Positions 10,996 to 20,783 of a DNA stretch of 64,000 nucleotides are shown in pieces. The stretch lies in contig BCKC01000013.1 of the NCBI GenBank assembly GCA_001600455.1, positions 353,770 through 417,769 on the forward strand. Direction: 5' to 3'. The translations under genes and the position numbers were made by a program. Position 1 is the stretch's first letter; every line of letters starts with the position of its first letter. The DNA comes from Endocalyx cinctus (lineage: Eukaryota > Ascomycota > Sordariomycetes > Amphisphaeriales > Apiosporaceae). The notes beneath the pieces are model-generated. The model was given only the letters and a program-made list of their open reading frames with translations. It did not search any database and was not told the DNA's origin.

Positions 10996-11502
10996 ACGAA
11001 TTTCTATCGAGCCAATTAGCGATACGCTGGACCAGATCGTCGTCGAGTCGCTGCCGAAACCTGTTGTCAGGGGCGCGTCTGCTTGCGACCGCCTCCCGGC
11101 TCCGAACAGTCGACGTCAAACGAAGGACCTCGGGGCTAGGAGGGTTGGTTTGACGTAAGTATGCTGCAGAGTCTATCCATATATCGTATCCGGTTTACTG
11201 CCTGCGTTAGTTCAGTTCTTAGAGACTTCTGTCTTCACGACACAGTTACAATTATATCCGCATCTTAATCTTCCTCATCCCTATTCTCGTTCTCGCCCTC
11301 CTCACCCTCGCTTTCGTCCGGCTTTGCACCCTCGCCCGTGTCTTCTGTTTCGTCTTCGCCCATTTGCGCCTCGGCTTGTCTTCAAGAGCGGACATGCTCG
11401 TACCTCATAGGATTCGATAGACGCCACATCTGGAATGGGTAGGAATTTGGGAATGTTACGACAATCTCTCCTTTAGACTGTCGGGCTCCGAGTTCGTCGA
11501 GT
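10996..11502 (-). pseudogene. JmjC-SET gene copy C, fragment across the JmjC/SET linker
   Basis: Read on the minus strand from about 11502, this fragment gives DELGARQSKGEIVVTFPNSY (end of the JmjC core), then NPMRYEHVRS, an acidic run (GEDETEDTGEGAKPDESEGE), then AVNRIRYMDRLCSILTSN and, in another frame, SPEVLRLTSTVRSREAV followed by RRAPDNRFRQRLDDDLV. Each block has its counterpart in the same order in the long copies at 12101-15214 and 61532-63550. Relative to those, the segment holding the distal iron-ligand His and the following strand is deleted, and about seven residues are lost after REAV. TGA/TAA stops and a frame shift are present. It lies in inverted orientation to copy A, whose start is 600 bp away. 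Confidence 0.75.
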
Positions 11503-12100
11503 TTATGCGATTTTTATGTAAAATAAGTCACGCCCACAAATAACGCTAGATTAAACAGACTCTAAGCTGTAAAATCAATTGTCAAGTCGTACATAATGAC
11601 GATATCGAAAAATGGAGGAAAGATAAAAATAGTAATTACCCCTTCGCGGGTACAGTCGCTTTTCCATGAACCCCTAAATGCGCTAATTTAAGGGTATCTA
11701 CATGCTATGAGATACCGCTAACCATAATTAGGAATAGTTTGGTACTTATAGGCGTACTTTCACCCAAAGCCAGTACGTAGGTCTCGCTCTATAAAATGCG
11801 GTTTCGTCAATCATAGAGGGGTTATATGTGAAAAGATTAGGGAGCTAGCCCCCTAATTTACTTTTACGGGCTGCTCACGATCCAATTATAAGGTATTTAA
11901 CCAAGTAATAAAATATAGTACTAAATGCCCTAAGGTCAGCCCGCAAATAGCTCACACTTCCCTTAATATATATGTTGGCTCCTGAAATGAACTGTAAAAC
12001 TATTATATATTATTTACCAAAATCCTCTAGTTACATAATGAAAATACGGACAATTCACGCGATATAACTAGAGCATTTTAGCTACGCCTCTTAACTAAGA
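11503..12100. other. AT-rich spacer between copies C and A
   Basis: Very AT-rich with stops in all frames; no continuation of the JmjC homology is readable. It may be RIP-degraded sequence upstream of both copies. Confidence 0.4.
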
Positions 12101-15100
12101 ATGAAATCCTATTTACAATTAAAGAATGGGCACGACGATCTTCGTAAAGAATTTGTACAACTTCGAGCATTTATTTCCTCCGTGGTGCAAGGACAAGCCT
12201 CTACAATACCGGATTGTGCTAAGCCCAAGTTGATCAGAACGAACAGCAGTACAAATGCTACAAATATCTCTATCATCTCACAATTAGACGACTTTTTTGA
12301 TAAAATCACACGAACGCTCGATGCCCTTGACCAGCGCTTCTCAACATTAAGCGCGACTGAAGGGGACGTTCCGACTGAGCACAATAATACTACTGCCGAT
12401 AGCAGGTCTAGGGACCAGGATACCGAAGCTCGGCAACAAGATTCACAACAGGGTCTGATTGCCTCAAGCTCTACTTCACAGCCTAGCGATAAGACGACTA
12501 CTTCGAGCGAATCTCCGTCTTCCGATATAAGTAATACCGATATACCGTCCAGTTCTCCAAGTAATGACGAACCTGAGCCAGATGCTCATCAACCAAACAA
12601 CCCACATCAAGAACTCGAGACGAACAGCAGCATAATCCAGCCGACGCGCAACAATCCAATAAACACAAGTACATGTGCCGCGGTCTTAACGTAACGGGTT
12701 GTGGGGAATAATGTCGCGTATCGATGGGAAGATGCCGGGCCCGATGGACAAGTTTTGGTTATCCTACCTACGGCGGGGCAGTTCGCCGACCTGCGAAAGA
12801 ATAAACCTAGTCCTGCTATTATTATCCGAGCTGCGGAATCGATCGGCATACTGGAGTAGGGTGTATTTAAGATTATAGTTCCAGAACAAGCGCGAGTCCT
12901 TATCCCTTAACAAAGGTTTCGTTCCACTATAATTGGACGGGGGTATAATCACGAACCGAAATATACGCTGCAAGAATATAGTATATATACGCCTAAATCT
13001 CTAACAACCGGATTTTGGAGACTAAATCCGATTACGGCGCGCAAAGCTTTCTGCCGGCCTCCCAACCGAAAATACGAGCCAGTTATAAATCTAAAGCAAT
13101 TACTTGGACGTCACGAGGGTAAACTTCTCGAAATAATACATTATCTGACCGACGTCCCTGCAGGGACCCAAGAACAACAAGTTACTGCTAATCTCCCCGT
13201 TTCTAGCGTTATTAAAACCCTCGCCGGGGATCAACTGGGTCAAACGAAATATAAACTTAACGAAGTTCATAGCCTTACTAAATTCGAAGGGCCTCCAGGG
13301 GCGCCTTTTTACTAGCATATTAAGAACTGCGAGATATAAGCGTTTAACTATTACATATTAGGAGAAAGGGTGTAGAATATCATACCACCTAACTACTCGA
13401 CCAAAGCGGAGGAGGTTTTTCGGACATTATCCTTATCGAAAAAAACGTCTCAATCGAAGTACGCCGCCTTTATAATACACGACGCAGTTTTCAGCGTTAA
13501 TAGCTTTAAAGGGAAAGGGATACCGATAAAATCTTTCCGACAGTTTAAAGACGAAATTATCGTGATTTTCCCAAAATCTTACCATTCCGGATATACCGTA
13601 AAATATTCTATCGCCGATACGAGGAATTATATTGATAAAAATTAAAGTATTAATAACTTTAAGTTTTATAACTAAAGCTATCCGGGCAATCCTATAACGT
13701 ACGAATATGTCCGCCTTCGAAGATAAAGCGAGCAGTAAATAAGCGAAGACGAAATAAAAATAGAAACAAAAGAAACAGGCGAGGAGCAGAACGAGAACGA
13801 GAGTGAGAATAAGAGTAACGACAGGACAGGCGCAAGAGCAACTACGTCGCAAAAAAGACGCCAGCATCAACGTAGAGGAGCGAGAAAAAAGCCGAAGCTC
13901 CAACCGTCGACTAGCACTAAATTAGCCGAGGTAATAAAATATATACAGAAAACGGACAAGCTCTGCAGTATACCTACGTATCCTGAATCCAACCCTCCTA
14001 GCCCTGACATCCTTCTTTTGACATCGGCACTTCGGAGCCGGGAAACAGTTCAGCAGTTCTGTTCTCTCGTTATAAGCAAGCGAAGCCTGGATAACAAGTT
14101 TCGGGTACAGCTTAACAACGATCCAATTAAGTGTATCGCTAATTGGATTAAATGTGCCAAGGAGAGCTCGATATATTCGAAATTCCTTACTCGTTTTGGT
14201 TACTTCCAGCTCGCAGCAAAAATTAACGCAACTAAACGTGGCCGCGAAAGGGTAGATACAAAAACACGGCAACAGTTCCTAGAAACACTAAACTGTAACC
14301 CGACTACATTAGATCATTATCTTAAAGAAGGACGGAAATGGAATAGAGTTTGTGGCGAGTTCGATGGCCTGTTATATTTTATTTTCCTGTCAGGCAAAAA
14401 CCAGTTCGGGATTAAACCGAGTAGATATATGGAACTTAGCGATCTTGAGACATTCCACTCCCTCTTAAACGACAGGTTTACGAAAACAATCTGCAGTGTC
14501 GGTAAGGTTTTCCAGGAATCCCTCCAAGGCGCGGTAGACGTGGAGTTTCGATGGGAAACTTCACCTGGTTTTAATCCGGTCGAACTATCGGAGGAAAATC
14601 TGGTTTCTTGTTTGCAACCTTACCAACCGGTTAGAGAAAATATTTACGAACCGGCTGCATATCTAGACTGGCCCAAACCAGATGACTGGCCAGAGCTTTG
14701 GGCATGGCCCGCGGATCCAACGACCAAAGGCGTCGTAGGGTGCGACCTCTGCACCAAGGCTTCGTGCAGGTGCATAGAGCAACTCCCAGATCTTATGCCT
14801 CGTATTAAATATTATGAAGGAAAGGGTTTCGGCCTCCAGGCTATCGGTAAAATCCCCGGAGGTATCGCTTATCCAGAGAACACTTTCGTCGGGTGGCTAT
14901 TCGGCAAGATTATTCCTGTCGGCACTATCGAAGACGACAGAGCTATGGAATTTGTCCGTCCTGATATAGACGGAGAGCCCGTGGTATGCCAATTGGATTG
15001 TCGGTCTTTCAGCAACTGCTTCCGGCTTCTAAATCATGCTTGCAACCCAACAGCTTCTCTCGTGCAGGTCAAAGTCTCGGGACGATATGCAACGGGAGTT

Positions 15101-15214
15101 AAAGCTCTGGGGAAAATATACGATGGTACAGAACTTACGGTCAATTACGGCGTGAATCATTATGGGGATAAATGTTACTGTGACACATGTATATTAGATA
15201 AGCAACGTGAATAG
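12101..15214 (+). pseudogene. JmjN-JmjC-SET fusion gene, copy A, RIP-type nonsense mutations in the JmjC half
   Basis: From ATG 12101 one frame can be followed without indels for 1037 codons to TAG 15214, interrupted by stops at 12692, 12857, 12908, 13313, 13337, 13373, 13643, 13673, 13724 and 13736. The first 197 codons are a helical then Ser/Thr-rich region. Codons about 215-270 resemble JmjN (VLVILPTAGQFADL, then IGILE-stop-GVFKIIVP). Codons about 395-515 are a JmjC core: FEGPPGAPF, HIKN (13316; Fe ligand His, second ligand Glu changed to Lys), AFNYYILGERV, NIIPP, GIPIKSFRQF, IIVIFPKSYHSGY with distal His at 13583. An acidic then Lys/Arg-rich linker follows, then an open SET half. Where a stop occurs here copy B has Trp or Gln except at two shared stops, and TGG-to-TAG/TAA and CAG-to-TAA are all G-to-A or C-to-T changes. 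Confidence 0.85.
14018..15214 (+). CDS. SET-domain half of copy A (open)
   Basis: The C-terminal 398 codons of the fusion frame contain no stop. Order: helical region, then Cys cluster CDLCTKASCRC (pre-SET-like zinc ligands), SET N-part YYEGKGFGLQAIGKI, a middle FVGWLFGKIIP, the SET pseudoknot RLLNHACNPTASL (NHxCxP motif) and DGTELTVNYG, and a post-SET-like CYCDTC. These residues match SAM-dependent lysine methyltransferases; the substrate is unknown, with a histone as the default guess. The frame has no ATG before about 14430, well inside the conserved region, so it is unlikely to be an independent gene; it looks like the preserved end of the larger JmjC-SET gene. It could only be expressed through an unseen upstream exon or non-AUG start. 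Confidence 0.75.
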   Translation: MTSALRSRETVQQFCSLVISKRSLDNKFRVQLNNDPIKCIANWIKCAKESSIYSKFLTRFGYFQLAAKINATKRGRERVDTKTRQQFLETLNCNPTTLDHYLKEGRKWNRVCGEFDGLLYFIFLSGKNQFGIKPSRYMELSDLETFHSLLNDRFTKTICSVGKVFQESLQGAVDVEFRWETSPGFNPVELSEENLVSCLQPYQPVRENIYEPAAYLDWPKPDDWPELWAWPADPTTKGVVGCDLCTKASCRCIEQLPDLMPRIKYYEGKGFGLQAIGKIPGGIAYPENTFVGWLFGKIIPVGTIEDDRAMEFVRPDIDGEPVVCQLDCRSFSNCFRLLNHACNPTASLVQVKVSGRYATGVKALGKIYDGTELTVNYGVNHYGDKCYCDTCILDKQRE

Positions 15215-15530
15215 ATGCTCATATTATACCTTGCAAGTGTATTACAACCGGAGTGACTCTGGTTATGGCCCGTGCGTAAGACCGGAGTAATCTGAGGATA
15301 TATACAACTATGCATGCGATCAGGTCTCAAATATGGAATACTGGAATTATCGTGAAGCCCAGACCCGAAAAGGAGCTTAAGCAATCTTATTTTACCACTT
15401 GCCTTCCGACCAAGCAAGAGATTAGGAGGTGCGCTGGTATAGTACGCTAGGTACATCAAGATTATGACATCGCGGTGGTCATCGCTAGGGTATGCTAAAA
15501 ATGGATCGCATAGTCTCGAACGAGGACAAT

Positions 15531-16115
15531 TTACGTAGCACATACTATATTATCTGACGTTATCCTGAGCAATACGTTTTTATCCTTCGTATTACGATAG
15601 AGAATATGATAACCCACCATAACCGCAAATAAGTTTAGCCGAAAGGGACGAGGTAAACGAATTCGAGGAATCCCGTTGAGTTGCATTAGGTCAAGACGTA
15701 GAGCTTTTCCCTCGTAATCCGCACCATCCTGGATTCTGAAATGGTACAACTGTTCTACGGCTCGAAGTCCCACAAGTTGTGGAAGCCACAAACGTAAGGT
15801 ACCAGGATATTGCGCATCCCGAATCATCTCAAAAACTTCTTCTCCAAACTTATCCTCCACAAAACGAAGAGCCATAGAAACCGTCATATCTTCCACCGTG
15901 ATATAATCTATGTCTTGTCCTCGGTACTTGGTGATAATTTTCGTAAGTGGACCATCCTTAGATACGTGCGGCTTCAACTTATATTTTGGGCCTACACGTG
16001 TGCACATAAAACCGTCGGTGCAAACGCAGATCGTGACTCGTCTTTCATGTTTTTTAAAGGTGGATAATTTCTTAGTAAAAGAAGTCATTAACCGGCGCGT
16101 CGTTAAAAGTCTCAT
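15531..16115 (-). CDS. unknown 194-aa protein, BTB-like pattern
   Basis: An uninterrupted frame from ATG 16115; a second Met at residue 10 is an alternative start. The order beta-hairpin (VTICVCTDGFMCTRVGPKYK), hydrophobic strand plus helix (DYITVEDMTVSMALRFV), then a helical C-terminus (LPQLVGLRAVEQLYHF) resembles the BTB/POZ or Skp1-like fold, but no diagnostic motif is present. A second protein with the same order is encoded at 36158-36598. It converges with the SET half of copy A, leaving 316 bp. Function unknown. Confidence 0.5.
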   Translation of the reverse strand: MRLLTTRRLMTSFTKKLSTFKKHERRVTICVCTDGFMCTRVGPKYKLKPHVSKDGPLTKIITKYRGQDIDYITVEDMTVSMALRFVEDKFGEEVFEMIRDAQYPGTLRLWLPQLVGLRAVEQLYHFRIQDGADYEGKALRLDLMQLNGIPRIRLPRPFRLNLFAVMVGYHILYRNTKDKNVLLRITSDNIVCAT

Positions 16116-16496
16116 GGCGTGTTAAGTACTAAAGGTAGATAGATATGGAGTGATAATTACATTCCTTGGGATTTGGGCTCCGTTTAATTGAAATGAGATT
16201 TAATACTTGCCTTATATACACGCGCAAAGTTAGCGACTGGATAGGAACGGGAACACGTACGGAATCGGACATGCCTGGTGGGCTCAGAAGGCCGAAAGTG
16301 GCCGCTCGAGATCTGAAACTCGGGACTCGTGACAGTATATTATTCCATTTCGTTTCGCCCTTTCGACTTGTTAATAGCACATGCGAGCAGCGTTTTCCCC
16401 GCCCTCTTTCTGCTAGTCCTGGGCTTTATAACCTTGCGATTCTGATTTCCTACATTCCCCGTTTGCTCGTATTGGGAGGCCTAGGGCGGTCGCGCG

Positions 16497-16844
16497 ATGT
16501 TGTTTGTTAAGCCCGAGAACGCGCCGCCCAAGGCTTATCGCGGTTTCAAGATCCTCAGCCACGAGAAGAGGACGCGAGGCAGTTTCCACTTCCAGGTCCA
16601 GTGGGTCGGACGCGTTCCTAGCGAGACGACGACGGAGAAGCTAAAGAAAATCGCGTCGCAGAAGCTGGACCAGTACTGGGAAAGCCTCGGAAGCCGTGAG
16701 AAACACTTAGTAAAAGCGCGGTTGCGCGAAGACAGGCGAAGAGAGCGTGACGAGGCTATAAGTAACGGAACCGAGGATCTTATCGTAAATATTACTTGGT
16801 TCAATCGGTGGGGAGATGGCGAGGGAAGTTGGCCAGCGTGCTAG
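16497..16844 (+). CDS. small chromo-like protein
   Basis: An ATG-started 115-codon frame. GFKILSHEKRTRGSFHFQV, then WVGRVPSETTTEKLKKI and LDQYWESLG, follow the chromodomain order (strand, Y/F-x-V-x-W-x-G, E-T/S-T-x-E, helix with Y/W), though the aromatic cage is not fully conserved. The middle is a strongly charged helix (KARLREDRRRERDEA). GC content is higher than in the flanks. It sits between the BTB-like ORF and the broken C48 protease. It may be a fragment of a larger gene; no intron signals were clear. Confidence 0.4.
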   Translation: MLFVKPENAPPKAYRGFKILSHEKRTRGSFHFQVQWVGRVPSETTTEKLKKIASQKLDQYWESLGSREKHLVKARLREDRRRERDEAISNGTEDLIVNITWFNRWGDGEGSWPAC

Positions 16845-17054
16845 GCGTAAGCCAAGTCGCGTTGTCAAGACGATAGCGAGTTCGTGCGTGGCGTAAACCG
16901 GATCTACTCTTCTAGTATTAGGGCATATGTCTTCTTTATGCATTATTTCTAGCGATATTGTGATTTTCATTTCTAGGTAAGACTACGGTCTGAAACTGAA
17001 TCCTGTGCTAATATACATCCGGTCGAGAATCCACCGATGACTTGACAATGCGAA

Positions 17055-18437
17055 CTATTTCTGCCTCTTGGTCAAGCCCCCTTCGTCCACATCACATTTC
17101 CTTTTTCGCACTGGAGACGGTGCCGGACTAATAATATTACTATACCATGCATTCCATATTAGACTGAAAGCATTGGCCCGCAACTTTAGAGCATCTGCTT
17201 TATCAATGTCGCCACAAGTGACAGCCTGGCCAAGCATACGGGGGCATGCCGTAGCTACTACTGACGGGCCGTAACTGGAAGTGTCGAGCTAATAAGGACT
17301 TGCCTGTTCGAATCGTTAATAAGGCTTTCGCCAGGGGACATATTTACGAACCTGATTAGTGTAATGGAGTTTAGGAAACTGATTGTTGCACGCTAACTAT
17401 AAGATGGTTAGCACCGAAGCTATGGCAATCGCCAACGGACTTACCTGGATATCTTGAGTGTTGCATCCTTTCGAATTGTAATGGAAGATTTTACCATCTC
17501 TTTGATTGATCTCGAGGAGGCTGAAGTGATTGTTATTCAAAAAAAGAGGAAAGAAGTAAACCAGGCAATCACTTGGCTCAGCTTTGTTCCATTCCTCGAT
17601 TTGGCGAGCGGCCATTTCGAAAGGCTTGCGTAACGCCTTGTTTCTTCGTTTTGGGATATTTTGATGGATAGGAATAGAGAAACCGACGCGAACATACGGT
17701 AGCTTGTCCGCCAAGTGCATACAAAGAAGGATTAACTCATCGTTAAACCACGACGTCCCGTTTAAGTTGTCGAGAGAGTCGGCGTTAAAACGAAACTCTC
17801 CATCTTATATTTGAAGTTGACCCTTAGGAGATAATTCTCTCATCGAGGCTTAAAGATTGACAACTTTATCTGATATTTCCTGAGCAATGTTAGAAGGTGG
17901 TTGAGGCTTGAAAAGGCCCTCCTTCTCGAGGGCCTGCCTCAGTGTAGTCGGACACGTTTGACCCTTTTCTATGAGCATGCCCATTTGCTCCCCTAAAAGA
18001 TGAAGCACGGACATCTTCTTAGGGTCTTCTTTCAAGAGAGCAATGCCTCGCGCCACGGAAGAGTCCTTCGCCTTAACAATACTCCTATGGGAAGATTAGA
18101 GATGTATTCAATAGAAGAGCAGAAGAAAACCTACCATGTATTTTTGAAAAAAATCCCGAAGCCAAGTTCTTCCTTTAGCGTAGCCCATCTTCTACCACGC
18201 GTGAGATGAGTATTAAAAGTTTTTAGGATCCTCCTTTTCTCGTCCGCATCCTCCGGGATTATAAGAAATCTCTTCGACGCCGCATTAGCAGCAGCTTTGG
18301 CTGTTAACTCAGATCGCTTCACTTGATCGCCATGCCATTGGCTGACCGCAATAGCGGTTAAGATATATTCAATGGAGCTTCTTTTCCGGTCATTAAAAGC
18401 GTTTTCGACTAGGCTCATCCATTCCGAGCCATCCGGC
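17055..18437 (-). pseudogene. C48 (Ulp1-like) protease pseudogene, catalytic residues lost by transitions
   Basis: The minus strand reads as a two-intron gene. Intron 1 is 18134-18085 (GTAGGT...CATAG) and joins FGIFFKNTW to SIVKAKDSSVARGIALL. The frame then continues through TAA 17852-17850 and TAA 17807-17805 to a classic C48 start NGTSWFNDELILLCMHL and NNNHFSLLEINQRDGKIFHYN. Intron 2 is 17444-17397 (GTAAGT...TTATAG). The last part reads FEQASPY-stop-LDTSSYGPSVVATA. The oxyanion Gln would be the TAG at 17291-17289 (from CAG), the nucleophile Cys is Tyr at 17273-17271 (TGC to TAC), and the catalytic Asp is Asn in HYN (GAT to AAT). His survives. There are four stops in all (the fourth, TAA, at 17317-17315). 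All changes are C-to-T or G-to-A. The 5' end is lost at a junction with a kinase fragment. Confidence 0.8.
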
Positions 18438-18959
18438 CACTTCGTAGGTAAGGGTACTATACAGACGTTCATTCCAGACCTCCAGCACGAAGCGAACATT
18501 TATAGTCACCTTGAAACAAGACAGGGTGTTACGGTGCCTGTATATCTAGGTGCCGTGGATCTCCGCGACATAGATAAGGTGTACTACTATGATCATCGGG
18601 TTTACATTCAGTACATGATGTTCCTCTCGTGGGGCGGTAATAGAATCGACTCGTCGGCTTGCGTGGACGAAGTACTACGATGTCTACGTTCAATACATGA
18701 GGACGGCGTCGTCCATGGAGATGTACGGGGGCCGAATGTGCTGTTTAATCCTATAACAGGCCGACTAATGATAGTTGATTTCGAACGGGCGTCGATTGTG
18801 AAGCCGGCGCGGCGCCCCCTTGGTCATGTGGTGCCGAACAAGCGGGCATGGGATCACGAAAAGAACGAGAAGAGCACAACTCTTTCGCATAGCCAGAAGT
18901 TACGCGAGGTTAGGTTTCAAGGCGATATTCGAGATGCCATTGCCGCGTTCTCTACGTGA
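18372..18959 (+). pseudogene. fungal kinase-like protein, N-terminally truncated
   Basis: An open frame whose coding-like part begins near 18437: FVGKGTIQTFIPDLQHEANI (P-loop-like strand then helix C with Glu), VPVYLGAVDL, MMFLSWGGN (hinge region), EDGVVHGDVRGPNVLF (catalytic HGD-x-R and Asn) and GRLMIVDFERA (DFE in place of DFG). This is the C-terminal kinase domain type found in many large fungal proteins; the long N-terminal region of such proteins is absent. The ATG at 18372 lies in antisense DNA of the neighbouring protease, so it is probably not a natural start. The C-terminus ends normally with a charged tail. Confidence 0.65.
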
Positions 18960-19936
18960 GGTGCGACCAGTTAAGCTTGCACTATTTTGCATATTATTTA
19001 ACCACGGTATACATTAAATCTAAACCGTTTAACATAAGATATCCATAATCTAAATGTCTTATCGGGTATTTTTCTTGTGCATAAGTTGAAGTCGACTCGT
19101 AAATTTGTGCTCTAGACATGACTTTAGCTTGACAATTGGCACGTGCTAGCATTCATGCTATAGCGCTTCGAAAACCTTGGATAGTACAGAACTGGACGGT
19201 CCTTTCTGATAAACGAAGATTCGGCCGATTCTGATAAGCTACCAAAATTGGACATGGTCAGTATAGTATGCCATTTTTAAAATCCTCTTGCGAATATGCT
19301 AATAATGGCGGGTGTGATATAATTAAGCATGTCGCAATCGTCTGATTTCGGCGCCTGTTCCACGGATTCGGTAACCAATACAGTGGACGGGCCCGGTACG
19401 ACAAACTCCCTCTTCCCCCTCCCCCTCCCCCCCAATTCACAAAATGAAAGAGTAAGAACCGACATTAAAGTGGATAACATTTATAACATATTTATATAAC
19501 TAGATGGTTCGAAGTCATCCGACATGTATCATACATTCCAACGACCGACCGCAGGAGTGTCATCATTCCAGTGCCTAAAAAAAGGTCTCCCTGTGTTCAG
19601 AGAAGTCTCCCTGTGCTCAGAAAAGGCCCCCAGCAACAAGAACAGCAATACCAACAGCCGTTCGGAGATTATTATTTTCGCTGAAGGTTTGACATACCCA
19701 AGCCAAGACATTCTTCTCGGAACTATGTGGCAAGGGTTGGTTTTGTTCGGTACGTAAACCAAAGTTTTTATTAAAAAAAAAAAAAAAAACAGCAATGAGT
19801 AAACCACCCTGCGAAGTGTATAAAAATGAGCTAAATTCACGTTTTTTTTTTTTCTGTCTTATGCTATGTCAATACCCATCTTCAAGATTTATTCAAAACT
19901 ATTGCATATTAATTCTTCGACAAATTAAACTCAAGC
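18960..19936. other. intergenic, about 1 kb
   Basis: AT-rich spacer. It contains a pyrimidine-rich run CCCTCTTCCCCCTCCCCCTC at 19408-19427 plus further Cs, an A-tract at about 19771-19788 and a T-tract at about 19841-19851. No supported gene; several short frames are low-complexity. Confidence 0.4.
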
Positions 19937-20470
19937 ATGCCACTAGAAACCGGTCCCCAGTCCTCGGTTCCTGAGGAACTTAGCGCCAATGCCGCTGTCG
20001 AGTCTAGTAATCTAGCCGTGCCCCAGCCTTCTCAAAACCTAGGATACCAGCATCTCCATGATGCGAGCTTGGCGTCCCCCGACCTCTTCTCTCAGATCGA
20101 CACTTTCGACTTCGAAGCGGCGCAGGCAGGCCCTCTTCCCGATCCCAACATGTTGTGGGACCCATCCTTCCAAGATATGCCTCCGTACGCGCCATACGAC
20201 CCCACTATTCACACTTCCCTTCAACTCTTGACGTCTCAAATTCACGCTCAGACTGCTCGCATCGACGTTTTGGAAACCGGAATTGAGGAAGTAAATGCCC
20301 AGATCGAAAACATAACGGCGTGGTCTAAGAAGATAGAAAAACATTGCGACGTGATGACCAATAATACGTTAGAACTAATCGAGATGGTCAAAAAGTCGGA
20401 GTCCCTCCGGAGTGCTCTTACCGACGCCGGCGAGTCCATCGCAGAGAGCGCTGGGCTTAAGCAAAAGTGA
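19937..20470 (+). CDS. unknown 177-aa coiled-coil protein
   Basis: An ATG-started uninterrupted frame with higher GC than its flanks. Residues 1-95 are Pro/Ser/Gln-rich and acidic (disordered), with aromatic Pro repeats (MPPYAPYDP). Residues 95-170 form a heptad-like coiled coil (IDVLETGIEEVNAQIENIT). It overlaps the convergent 108-aa frame by 14 bp. The pair of small coiled-coil proteins facing each other may be functionally related. Family not recognised. Confidence 0.55.
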   Translation: MPLETGPQSSVPEELSANAAVESSNLAVPQPSQNLGYQHLHDASLASPDLFSQIDTFDFEAAQAGPLPDPNMLWDPSFQDMPPYAPYDPTIHTSLQLLTSQIHAQTARIDVLETGIEEVNAQIENITAWSKKIEKHCDVMTNNTLELIEMVKKSESLRSALTDAGESIAESAGLKQK

Positions 20471-20783
20471 TCGATTCCATCTCATAGACCGCGGCGTCGC
20501 ATTGCTTTACTATTCCCCAGTAGGAGGCCCAGTCTGCCTCCGCCTTTTCTCTCTTTCCTTCGAAAGCGCGGATGGCAGGGTATAGGAATCGGAGGATTTT
20601 GGTTGTTTCTTTGAGCAGGGATAACGTCACCGAGACGCGTTGGGATGCGATTTCGATTTCGCGGTGTAAAGTAGAGGCCTCCTTTTCCAAGTTATGTAGT
20701 TTCGATACGTATTCAGAATGTTCCATGTCTTCCAGTCGATGAAAGAGGTCTTCAATTAAATTATCAACGCTTTCTGTCGGCAT
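20457..20783 (-). CDS. unknown 108-aa coiled-coil protein
   Basis: An ATG-started frame, almost entirely helical with heptad character (LIEDLFHRLEDMEHSEYVSK, then LHNLEKEASTLHREIEIAS). No signal peptide or membrane segment. Its 3' end overlaps the 3' end of the 177-aa gene by 14 bp. Function unknown. Confidence 0.55.
   Translation of the reverse strand: MPTESVDNLIEDLFHRLEDMEHSEYVSKLHNLEKEASTLHREIEIASQRVSVTLSLLKETTKILRFLYPAIRAFEGKREKAEADWASYWGIVKQCDAAVYEMESITFA

Noticed and set aside
13433..13903. 156-codon minus-strand frame in copy A, with a 186-codon counterpart in copy B (61775-62335)
   Set aside because: They are antisense shadows of the JmjC core and linker. They persist in both copies because the copies are similar; the sense strand explains the sequence fully.
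16166..16510. 114-codon plus-strand frame before the chromo-like ORF
   Set aside because: No coding character, overlaps the promoter region, and has no recognisable motif.
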